Shown in pieces: positions 54,528 through 62,381 of a stretch of DNA of 64,000 bases (positions are counted from its first letter, which is position 1; every line of letters starts with the position of its first letter). A model generated the notes under the pieces. The model saw nothing but the letters and a program-made list of their open reading frames with translations. It made no database searches and was not told the DNA's origin. The position numbers were made by a program, and so were the translations under genes. The DNA is from DATMRF01 sp035566435 (GTDB lineage: Bacteria; Verrucomicrobiota; Verrucomicrobiia; Limisphaerales; UBA8199). The DNA is taken from NCBI GenBank assembly GCA_035566435.1, contig DATMRF010000008.1:1-64000 (forward strand). Direction: 5' to 3'.

Positions 54528-55649
54528 TCACGCACTTGTTGAACCGGCTCCAAACGCCGGTGCCTCCCAGGGCAGGTTGTGGGCCTCGGCGACGGCCTTC
54601 TGGGTGAGCTTACCGTGCATGACGTTGATGCCACCCAGCAGTGCGGGCTGGCGCTGGCAGGCTTCGGCGAGGCCCAAATCGGCCAGCATCTCGATATAGC
54701 GATAGGTCACGTTGGTGAGCGCCTGGGTCGCGGTCCGAGCATATGCGCCCGGCATATTGGCGACGCAGTAATGAGTGACCCCTTCCTCGACGAAGACGGG
54801 ATGGTCGTGCGTCGTCGGACGCGAAGTCTCGGCGCATCCGCCTTGGTCGATGGCGATATCGACCAGCACACTGCCGGGCCGCATCCGACGCAGCATGTCG
54901 CGGCGGATGAGCCGGGGCGCCCGGGCGCCAGGGAGCAGCACTGCGCCGATTAGCAAATCGACCGAAGGCAACAATTCAAGCAGGTGCGCTTCATTTGAAT
55001 AAAGCGTGTGCGCCGTGTGCAGAGTAATGTCCAGGAAGCGCATCCGTTCAAGATCGACTTCGAGAATAGTCACGTCAGCCCCCAGCCCCTGGGCCATCCG
55101 GGCCGCGTTGATCCCTGAAGTGCCGCCGCCCAACACCACGACCCGGCCAGGCAACACACCGGGCACGCCTCCGAGCAGCACCCCGCTGCCGCCAATATGT
55201 TTGGCCAGGAAGTAGCCCCCCACCAAGATGGACATGCGCCCGGCGATCTCGCTCATCGGTTCGAGCAGTGGCAACCGGTGATTGACCTCAATTGTCTCGT
55301 AGGCCAACCCGATCACGCCGGATTTTAACAGCGCTTCGGTCAGCGCGCGGTCCGCCGCCAGGTGCAGATAAGTGAAAAGGATTTGACCGGGCCGCAGCAG
55401 GCCGTATTCAGCCGGCAACGGTTCCTTCACTTTGACCACCAGGTCCGCCTGCTGAAAGACCGCGGAGTGATCATTCACCAGAGTTACCCCGGCTTGCCCA
55501 TAGTCGTTATCTGGATAACCCGCCCCTGCTCCGGCGTTGCGCTCGACGACGACCTTGTGGCCGCGTTTAATGAGTTGATAAGCCGCCGATGGCAGCAGGG
55601 CGACTCGATATTCCTGTTCCTTTATCTCTTTAGGGACGCCAATGATCAT
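54528..55649 (-). CDS. ald: Alanine dehydrogenase
   Basis: Interconverts L-alanine and pyruvate with NAD. 373 residues, normal length. N-terminal IGVPKEIKEQEYRVALLP (3-20), substrate Lys in VVKVKEPLP, catalytic His in FTYLHLAAD, and VVLGGGTSGINAA for NAD. Single gene between the toxin module and yihY. Confidence 0.96.
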   Translation of the reverse strand: MIIGVPKEIKEQEYRVALLPSAAYQLIKRGHKVVVERNAGAGAGYPDNDYGQAGVTLVNDHSAVFQQADLVVKVKEPLPAEYGLLRPGQILFTYLHLAADRALTEALLKSGVIGLAYETIEVNHRLPLLEPMSEIAGRMSILVGGYFLAKHIGGSGVLLGGVPGVLPGRVVVLGGGTSGINAARMAQGLGADVTILEVDLERMRFLDITLHTAHTLYSNEAHLLELLPSVDLLIGAVLLPGARAPRLIRRDMLRRMRPGSVLVDIAIDQGGCAETSRPTTHDHPVFVEEGVTHYCVANMPGAYARTATQALTNVTYRYIEMLADLGLAEACQRQPALLGGINVMHGKLTQKAVAEAHNLPWEAPAFGAGSTSA

Positions 55650-55671
55650 GGGGAAGTGGAGCGGTCGGTTG

Positions 55672-55699
55672 GATTCAGGATTTGCGATTTACGATTAAC
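55672..55699. repeat. 7-bp-period array, 4 units
   Basis: Units gattcag, gatttgc, gatttac, gattaac, just upstream of ald. Confidence 0.85.
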
Positions 55700-55753
55700 G
55701 CGATTGTTTCCCCACACCGCGGCTTCGTCAATCTTCAATCCCTGGGTTTATCC

Positions 55754-57322
55754 TCACTCCAGCGCCCTGGCCTCGCGGGCTTCGATCTGGGGTTGAGCGC
55801 GCTGGACCAGCGCCAGCATGCTGACCGAGGAAGCTGCTAGCCGCTCCGCTTCCTGAATCCGCTGGAACTCGCCATAGACCTCCGCGCGGCCGGGCTCGTC
55901 GCGGGTGGATAATTCCTGGCCCTGGCTGGCGCGCATGGCCTGGAGCATATCGTGGCAAGTGATCCTTTCCATCGGCCGGGCGGGCAAGTAAGCGGACTCC
56001 GCACCGGCAGTTTCGACGACCAGCCGTGCTCCGGAGAGCGTCTGCATGATGTGGCGGACCAGGCGCGTGGGCACGGCCAACTGCTCGCCCATCTCGGCTA
56101 CACTGGCCGGGGGCAAGCCCTCAACATAGCGCTGCCCAATGAGGGTCATCAGCCGTAGCGCGATGAATTCGCGGCCTCGCTGGTTGATGTTTTCGACCTG
56201 CCTTTCTTCGAGGTAAGCCGCCCGGTTTTGATAGGCATAAGCAACCTGCGCGCCGAACAGCAGGAGCAGCCACGAGAAATAGAGACCGATCATGAACACC
56301 GGGACCAGGCCAAGGCTGCCATAGATCTTGCTGTTGGACACCACGCGCGACACGTAGAGAACGCTCACCAGGTTGTTGAGGTGAAACAGAATCCCGCCCA
56401 CCAAGCCGCCCACCAGGGCCGCGCGCCAATGCACGCGCGTGTTGGGCATCAGCATGTAAAATGCTCCGAAGCTGAGACACAACATCAGGACCGGCAGGAG
56501 TTGCAAACCGAAATTAATCACAAAACTGCCGATGAAAGGCAACGACGCCAAAAACCTCCTGGTGGCCTCCAGGTGCGGTCCGGTCGCCAGCCCCACTGCG
56601 ACAACCAACAGGATGGGCGCAAGGCTAAGCACGCCCCAGTACAGCACGATGCGCATGAACCAGGAGCGCCCGCGCGCCACACCCCAGATGTCATTGAACG
56701 TCGTTTCGATACGGCTTAGCATCGAAATGGCCACAAAGATGAGCACCAGGCTCCCGGTCACCCCCAACGCGCTGCTGCGCGTGTTCTGGACGAACTCGTT
56801 GATGCGTCGCGCGACGGCCTTGCGCGCAGCGATGGTTTTGTCGTCCTCGGACGGGGCAACCCCCGCGGAATTGGCCGGCTCGGTGCTGGCGGTGGCCTGA
56901 TGGTCGACAGAGGCGCTAGGACTGTTGGCAACGGCATTGGTCGAGCCCGGGGCCGCCCCCTCATCGTCCGGGTCGGAGACGCCGCCCATGACGTTGGTGC
57001 TCAAGGTGGCAGGCGGAGTCACGCTCGCGACCAGCTTGACGATGAATTTTTCGATGCCCGCCTCGCCCTGTTGTTTCAAGAGGCCGCTGGTGATGCTCAT
57101 AACCACCGCCAGCATCGGGATCAGAGCCAGCAGCGTCGCGTACGCCAGCGCGGACGCCCGCACGGGACAACGATTGCGCACAAAGCTGCGCCAGACGAGC
57201 AACCAGAAATGGATGAACCGGTGCCACTTCGACTCCCGGTCGCCCGGGTTCAAACCGCGCTCCTTGAGCAGGTCGCGTGCGGCGGCGAGCATCTGTTGGG
57301 TTCTGGAGGTTTTGTCTGCCAT
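55754..57322 (-). CDS. YihY/UPF0761-family membrane protein
   Basis: A 522-residue inner-membrane protein of the YihY family (once mislabelled RNase BN). Conserved RASALAYATLLALIPMLAVV near the first helix, five or six further helices, then a long C-terminal cytosolic part with a winged-helix-like segment (ASVAEMGEQLAVPTRLVRHI). Between helices 1 and 2 it carries an Ala/Ser/Pro-rich insert of about 60 residues. Function unknown. ATG 57322 chosen. Confidence 0.9.
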   Translation of the reverse strand: MADKTSRTQQMLAAARDLLKERGLNPGDRESKWHRFIHFWLLVWRSFVRNRCPVRASALAYATLLALIPMLAVVMSITSGLLKQQGEAGIEKFIVKLVASVTPPATLSTNVMGGVSDPDDEGAAPGSTNAVANSPSASVDHQATASTEPANSAGVAPSEDDKTIAARKAVARRINEFVQNTRSSALGVTGSLVLIFVAISMLSRIETTFNDIWGVARGRSWFMRIVLYWGVLSLAPILLVVAVGLATGPHLEATRRFLASLPFIGSFVINFGLQLLPVLMLCLSFGAFYMLMPNTRVHWRAALVGGLVGGILFHLNNLVSVLYVSRVVSNSKIYGSLGLVPVFMIGLYFSWLLLLFGAQVAYAYQNRAAYLEERQVENINQRGREFIALRLMTLIGQRYVEGLPPASVAEMGEQLAVPTRLVRHIMQTLSGARLVVETAGAESAYLPARPMERITCHDMLQAMRASQGQELSTRDEPGRAEVYGEFQRIQEAERLAASSVSMLALVQRAQPQIEAREARALE

Positions 57323-57457
57323 GCTGACTGTCCCAACGCTAACAGAGCCGAATTCCAAGTCAATTGCCGCACATGCGCACTACAAACCCGCAGTCGCTGT
57401 GTAATTGCCGGGCCGGGGCCGGGTTGCGATAGTAACCCCAATCGAACAGGATCATTT

Positions 57458-57817
57458 ATGAAACGGATCGACAAAGCAGAACTTTATCGGCACTTGAGCG
57501 GATTTCTGAAAGCCAAGGGAATCGAGCTCACAGAGGGCAGCTACGCGGTCGGTATTAAGAAGAGCTGCTCGTTCCTGGCGGATGCAATTAACCTGAGTCA
57601 ACAGGGTCTCGAGCGGGCGCGGACTCAAGTCGATAAAAACGTGGATAAACTGCGGCAGGTCATCCATGAGAAGACCGCTCCCCAGCCCACCGCGGCAAGA
57701 GCGCCGGCTCCGGCACCAACAGCGGCACCCGCCGAGACTTCTGCGACGAAAGCCAAAGTGACAGCGAGCAGACCGCGCCCCCGAAGTAAAGGGCAGAACG
57801 GCAAACGGCGCGGTTAA
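57458..57817 (+). CDS. Small basic protein, unknown
   Basis: A 119-residue protein: an N-terminal helical part of about 75 residues (MKRIDKAELYRHLSGFLKAK ...) and a Pro/Ala/Lys/Arg-rich tail that ends GKRRG. The tail resembles linker-histone-like or nucleic-acid-binding tails. ATG 57458 is preceded by AGGA. It is transcribed opposite to both neighbours. Family not recognised. Confidence 0.65.
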   Translation: MKRIDKAELYRHLSGFLKAKGIELTEGSYAVGIKKSCSFLADAINLSQQGLERARTQVDKNVDKLRQVIHEKTAPQPTAARAPAPAPTAAPAETSATKAKVTASRPRPRSKGQNGKRRG

Positions 57818-57825
57818 ACGCTGAT

Positions 57826-58254
57826 TTAGAGCCGGAACGGCCGGGGCAGCAGTTCGCGCACCGAGAACTCCCGGACGATCCCCAACGCGCGGCTATCCGC
57901 CACCCAAACCCTCGCTTTGGGGGCATACTCCGCCAGCAATTGGCGGCACGCACCGCAGGGCATCGGGCCGCCCCGCACTCGTGCCACAACCGCAAGGCGG
58001 ACGAAATTCCTTTCGCCCCGGGTCAAGGCCGCGAACAACGCCACCCGCTCGGCGCAGCAAGTCAGCCCATAACTCGCGCTTTCAACATTCGCGCCCGTAA
58101 TGACCTCCCCCGCCGCCGTCAACACCGCTGCGCCGACCTTGAATTTCGAATAGGGCGCCACCGCGCCACGGCGCGCTTGAGCGGCAGCCTGGACCAACCG
58201 CCGCCCAAGCCGGGGAAACACCGCTCTCCGTCCGGGTTTACTTTTTCCGGCCAT
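57826..58254 (-). CDS. cdd: Cytidine deaminase
   Basis: Converts cytidine and deoxycytidine to uridine forms. 142 residues. Substrate motif NVESASYG, zinc/catalytic CAERVA and PCGACRQ. Its start overlaps the 3' end of the purine nucleoside phosphorylase gene by 17 bp, so the two are translated as one salvage unit. Confidence 0.95.
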   Translation of the reverse strand: MAGKSKPGRRAVFPRLGRRLVQAAAQARRGAVAPYSKFKVGAAVLTAAGEVITGANVESASYGLTCCAERVALFAALTRGERNFVRLAVVARVRGGPMPCGACRQLLAEYAPKARVWVADSRALGIVREFSVRELLPRPFRL

Positions 58255-59062
58255 AAAGTTTCGCGAAATTCTCCAGCAACCGTGCCGCCTGGCGTTTTAC
58301 GCGCTCCGCCGTTTCGAGCACTTCGCCGTGGGAAAGCGCTTGCCGGCCCCGGCCGGCCGCCAGATTTGTGATGCACGAAAGAGCAGCGACCTTGAGGCCG
58401 CATTGCCGGGCGACGATAACCTCCGGCACGGTGCTCATACCCACCGCGTCGGCGCCCAGCCGGCCAAAGGTCCGAATCTCCGCGGGCGTCTCGTAGCTCG
58501 GCCCGGCGACCGCCAGGTAAACTCCCGACCGCAACTTCATACGGCAGAGCCGGCCTGCCCGGTGCAACAGCAAGCCCAAGCCGGCGTCATAAGCGCGGGT
58601 CAAATCCACGAAGCGCGGCCGGCCCGCCTGGACCGGGCCGCGCAGCGGGTTGGCCCCCATAAGGTTAATGTGGTCGGTAAGGACCATGAAGTCCCCGGGC
58701 CGAAAGCGGGTATTGATTCCACCGGCGGCGTTGGTCACCAGCAAGTCACGAATACCGTAAGCCGCTAGCGCCCGGACCGGGAACGTGACCAGGCTCAGCG
58801 GGTGCCCTTCATAAAAATGAGCCCTGCCGCTGAGCACGATCACTGGGGTGCCGCCCAGTCGTCCCAGGATCAACTCGCCCGCGTGACCACTGACGCCCAC
58901 CGGAGGAAAGCCGGGGAGTTTGCCGTATGCGACGCGGGTTTCCACGTCGAGCGCGCTCGCGACGTGATGAAAGCCGGTGCCCAGAATGAGCGCCAGGGTC
59001 GGGCGCACCCGGGAGAGTCTCCGGAGCCGTGCGGCGGCCAGTTCGGCTTCGGAAAAGTTCAT
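58238..59062 (-). CDS. Purine nucleoside phosphorylase (trimeric type)
   Basis: Phosphorolysis of purine nucleosides. 274 residues. LILGTGFHHVAS (phosphate loop), SGRAHFYEGH, VTNAAGGIN, GPSYETPAEIR and MSTVPEV fit the PunA/XapA group. First gene of the salvage pair with cdd; starts 59 bp from the divergent MoeB-like gene. Confidence 0.94.
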   Translation of the reverse strand: MNFSEAELAAARLRRLSRVRPTLALILGTGFHHVASALDVETRVAYGKLPGFPPVGVSGHAGELILGRLGGTPVIVLSGRAHFYEGHPLSLVTFPVRALAAYGIRDLLVTNAAGGINTRFRPGDFMVLTDHINLMGANPLRGPVQAGRPRFVDLTRAYDAGLGLLLHRAGRLCRMKLRSGVYLAVAGPSYETPAEIRTFGRLGADAVGMSTVPEVIVARQCGLKVAALSCITNLAAGRGRQALSHGEVLETAERVKRQAARLLENFAKLYGRKK

Positions 59063-59121
59063 ATGAGTTTCCTCCCGCGGCGTTGCCTGACGCGGATTCC
59101 TGATTTACTGTTTCGCTGGTT

Positions 59122-60270
59122 GTGCAACTGAATGACGAACAACGGCGCCGTTACTCGCGGCATTTGATTCTGCCCGAAGTCGGGATCGAGGGCCAAACCA
59201 AAATTTGTTCTGCCAGCGTCCTGTGCATCGGCGCCGGCGGCCTGGGCTCGCCCATCGCTCTCTACCTGGCCGCCGCCGGCGTCGGCAAACTCGGCCTGGT
59301 CGATTTTGACGCGGTCGAGCTCTCGAATCTCCAACGACAGATCATTCACGGCACGCCCGACGTCGGCCGCCCCAAAACCGAATCCGCCCGCGATACGCTC
59401 CGCCGTATCAATCCCAACGTTGAGGTCAGGCTGCACGAGGGCCGGTTGACCAGCCGGAACGCACTCGAGGTAATGCGTCCTTACGATATCGTCGTCGATG
59501 GAACAGATAATTTCCCCACGCGTTACCTGACCAACGACGCTTGCGTTTTGCTGAAAAAGCCAAACGTGTACGGCTCCATTTTCCGGTTCGAAGGCCAGGC
59601 CAGCGTCTTCGCTCCCCACCTGGGTGGGCCGTGCTACCGCTGCCTCTACCCCGAGCCGCCGCCGCCGGGGCTGGTTCCCAGCTGCGCCGAAGGGGGCGTC
59701 CTCGGCGTGCTGCCCGGCATCATGGGCCTCATCCAGGCCACCGAGATTCTAAAGCTGATTCTGGGCGCCGGCGTCACGCTCCTCAATCGCCTGCTGTTGT
59801 ACGACGCGCTCGAGATGAAATTCCGCGAGCTGAAGCTCCGGCGCGACCCCGAATGCCCCCTCTGCGGCGAACACCCGACCATTACCGGGCTCATCGATTA
59901 CGAAGGTTTTTGCGGCCTCACCCCGCAGGCTGAGAAAAATGCTATGCATCCCGACGAAGTCACCGTTCAGGAAATGAAAGCGGCCCTCGAGGATCCCAAG
60001 CTCGGCATCAAGGTACTCGACGTCCGCGAGCCGAACGAGCAGCAGATCGCTCGTGTCGCAGGCGTGCCGTTGCTGCCGTTGAGCCAATTGGCCCAGCGGT
60101 TCACCGAACTGGACCCCGGCCAGACCTATTACCTCCATTGCAAGGCCGGCGGCCGGTCCCTGCAAGCGGTTCAATTCCTCCGCCAGCAAGGCTTCAAACA
60201 TCTCAAAAGCGTCAAGGGCGGCATCACCGCCTGGTCCGAGCAGATCGATCCCGGCGTGCCGAAGTACTGA
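59122..60270 (+). CDS. MoeB/ThiF adenylyltransferase with rhodanese domain
   Basis: A 382-residue E1-like enzyme that adenylates the C-terminus of a ubiquitin-like sulfur carrier, fused to a rhodanese domain that supplies sulfur. ATP motif GAGGLGSPIALYLAAAGVG (37-55), catalytic Cys in VPSCAEGGV, zinc Cys pairs CYRC and CPLC, then rhodanese residues about 280-380 with active Cys in LHCKAGGRS. GTG start at 59122. Could serve molybdopterin, thiamine or cysteine synthesis; no carrier gene is nearby. Confidence 0.94.
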   Translation: MQLNDEQRRRYSRHLILPEVGIEGQTKICSASVLCIGAGGLGSPIALYLAAAGVGKLGLVDFDAVELSNLQRQIIHGTPDVGRPKTESARDTLRRINPNVEVRLHEGRLTSRNALEVMRPYDIVVDGTDNFPTRYLTNDACVLLKKPNVYGSIFRFEGQASVFAPHLGGPCYRCLYPEPPPPGLVPSCAEGGVLGVLPGIMGLIQATEILKLILGAGVTLLNRLLLYDALEMKFRELKLRRDPECPLCGEHPTITGLIDYEGFCGLTPQAEKNAMHPDEVTVQEMKAALEDPKLGIKVLDVREPNEQQIARVAGVPLLPLSQLAQRFTELDPGQTYYLHCKAGGRSLQAVQFLRQQGFKHLKSVKGGITAWSEQIDPGVPKY

Positions 60271-60275
60271 CCGGG

Positions 60276-61346
60276 TTAAATCTTCACCTTGAACTCCTCG
60301 CCCTGCTTGAGCGAGGCGGCGAAGGCGGCGAACAGCTCGGGAATCTGTTCCAGATCCTTCAAGCTCACCACTTCCACCGGCGAATGCATATATCGGTTCG
60401 GCAGGCTGACCAGCGCGCTGGCAATGCCGCCGCGCGTCCAGAAGATTGCGTCGGTATCGGTGCCGCTCGTCGAGGACATCGCCTCGTGTTGCACGGAGAT
60501 TTTCCTGGCCTTGGCGACCTGTTCAAGGCGGGCGACCACCTCGGGATGATTGCAGCCGCCGTGGGTGAGGGTCGGACCCGCGCCCACTTTTACATCGCCG
60601 TGCTGCGGCTTGTTGACCGTTGGGTAATCGGTTGCGTGGGTCACGTCCACCACCAGCGCAACGTCGGGCTTCAGCGAATAGGCGATTTGGCGCGCGCCGA
60701 GCAACCCGACCTCCTCCTGCACGTTTGAGACCGCGCAGACTTCCGCCTGCAGCTTCGCCCGGGACTCCTTCAGCAGGCGCAAAGCCTCCGCCACGGCGAA
60801 GGTGCCGATGCGATTGTCGAACGCCCGGGCCACCGCCAGATCATTTCGCAGCAGCTCAAATTCATCCACCAGGGTAATGGGGTCGCCGGTCCGCACCAGC
60901 TTCTCCGCGTCCTTGCGGCTGCTGACGCCGAGGTCAATGAAGAGGTCGTGAATTTTCGGCGGCTTGGGATCCTTCTCCTCTTTCATCAGGTGCGGCGCGA
61001 CGTTTCCGACAACCCCCTTGACGGGGCCGCCGCGCGTGTGAATCACCACCCGCTGAGCTTTCGTGATCGCTGCGTCCACGCCTCCCATCTTGCGGACATA
61101 TACGAAGCCGTCGTCGCTGATATAGTTCACCGCCATCGCGATTTCATCCGCATGGCCGGACATCATCAGCCGCGGCGAGCCGCCTTTGTTGAGAACAGCG
61201 ACACAGTTGCCGTAGGCATCCGAGAAGGTCTCATCGGCAAACTGGCGGGCATAGTCCATCCAGACGCGCTGCCCGCGCGCTTCATGTCCGACGGGACTGG
61301 GGGTATTGACGAGAGTTTTCAGGAAATGAACCGATTCTTCGCGCAT
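60276..61346 (-). CDS. M42-family metallo-aminopeptidase
   Basis: A dinuclear-metal aminopeptidase of 356 residues, related to PepA and TET peptidases. GHADEIAMAV (metal His/Asp), FDNRIG (bridging Asp), SNVQEEVGLLGAR (catalytic Glu pair) and a late metal His in RYMHSPVEV. Likely cytosolic, forms large oligomers in the family. Convergent with the MoeB-like gene, five bp apart. Confidence 0.93.
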   Translation of the reverse strand: MREESVHFLKTLVNTPSPVGHEARGQRVWMDYARQFADETFSDAYGNCVAVLNKGGSPRLMMSGHADEIAMAVNYISDDGFVYVRKMGGVDAAITKAQRVVIHTRGGPVKGVVGNVAPHLMKEEKDPKPPKIHDLFIDLGVSSRKDAEKLVRTGDPITLVDEFELLRNDLAVARAFDNRIGTFAVAEALRLLKESRAKLQAEVCAVSNVQEEVGLLGARQIAYSLKPDVALVVDVTHATDYPTVNKPQHGDVKVGAGPTLTHGGCNHPEVVARLEQVAKARKISVQHEAMSSTSGTDTDAIFWTRGGIASALVSLPNRYMHSPVEVVSLKDLEQIPELFAAFAASLKQGEEFKVKI

Positions 61347-61682
61347 GCCCGAAATCTAGACGTCCCGCTAGCGAGGTCAAGGGTGGCCGGGCACCGCCGT
61401 ACTACCGGTTGTCGCCCGGTTGGCCACTCGTCGATGCCGAGATTTACTCGTGGGGGTGGTCGCGATTTGCGACCACCTCGTATGTCTCCATTTGCGTGAG
61501 TTGAAAGCAAAAATCGATCGGGAACCGACCGGCCTTACTCTTGCCACACTGGTCATTGTCAAATTCTGCTGTAAATTTCGTAAAATTACTTGCGGCGGGT
61601 GCGAACCGCAGCATATTGCGGTATGACCGTGCGTGGCTTCACGCGGCCCAGCACGAGTCCGGGAATCTGAGGTGTTGTTTGA
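61347..61682. other. Gene-free spacer with a perfect hairpin
   Basis: GGTGGTCGC (61455-61463) and GCGACCACC (61469-61477) form a 9-bp stem with a 5-base loop. No T tract follows. The rest shows no gene. Confidence 0.7.
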
Positions 61683-62156
61683 ATGAAAGTTCGTAAAAGC
61701 GGGTCGCGAGTGCTGTGGTATGAGTGTTTTGGGTTTGGTCTGATTCTGTTGCTTTGCTGGGTGAACAAGGTGGTGGACTTGCCGCACTTGATCGTCGGGG
61801 GTGAAGCTCATGCGTCCAGGTGGCGAGACAGTGCCATGGAGACCATGCTCATCCTCCTGATTTGGGCGTTTGTCCTGTCGTTGACCAAGCGCCTGGTCGA
61901 GCGCCTCCATTACCTCGAAGGGCTGTTGCGCATATGCGCCTGGTGCCGCAAGGTTGGCCATGGCGACCGCTGGATGCGCCTCGAAGAGTATTTTGCCGAA
62001 GGGTTCCACATTTGCACTACCCACGGCGTCTGCCCCGATTGTCTGAAGAAAATGGAGGAGGACACGCGCCAGTATTACCGCTTACAAGTGCAGTCCCCGC
62101 CCACGCCACTGCCCCAACCCAAAGCCGAACCGGAGCGTCCCAGCTTGGCCGCTTAA
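61683..62156 (+). CDS. Membrane protein with CxxC/CxxC cytosolic motif
   Basis: A 157-residue protein: two N-terminal membrane helices (FGFGLILLLCWVNKVVDLP; METMLILLIWAFVLSL) and a cytosolic region with ICAWCRKV...HICTTHGVCPDC. The spacing of CxxC, His and CxxC resembles a segment found in sensor and PAS-type proteins (CASCKKIR...SHGICPEC), probably a metal- or redox-binding element. No kinase is next to it. Function unknown. Confidence 0.72.
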   Translation: MKVRKSGSRVLWYECFGFGLILLLCWVNKVVDLPHLIVGGEAHASRWRDSAMETMLILLIWAFVLSLTKRLVERLHYLEGLLRICAWCRKVGHGDRWMRLEEYFAEGFHICTTHGVCPDCLKKMEEDTRQYYRLQVQSPPTPLPQPKAEPERPSLAA

Positions 62157-62381
62157 CCCGCTGGATCATAGGTCTATCGCAAGGACCCGGCACGGCTGAA
62201 CCGCGACCAAATCTACGTCACACAAAAACCGCCGCGGCGCCATCGCCCGCGGAGTCTGCGAGGCGTGGCGGCTCTCCATTTACGGCACGGCTGATTCATC
62301 TGAGCTCTACTGGATCGCAGCTGCTCGGGTGGGAGTAAGAAATGACTGGACTTTCGTGCCGCCAACCCAGAAGCTCACTGC

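Noticed and set aside
61455..61477. Perfect 9-bp hairpin as a terminator
   Set aside because: No T tract on either strand after the stem.
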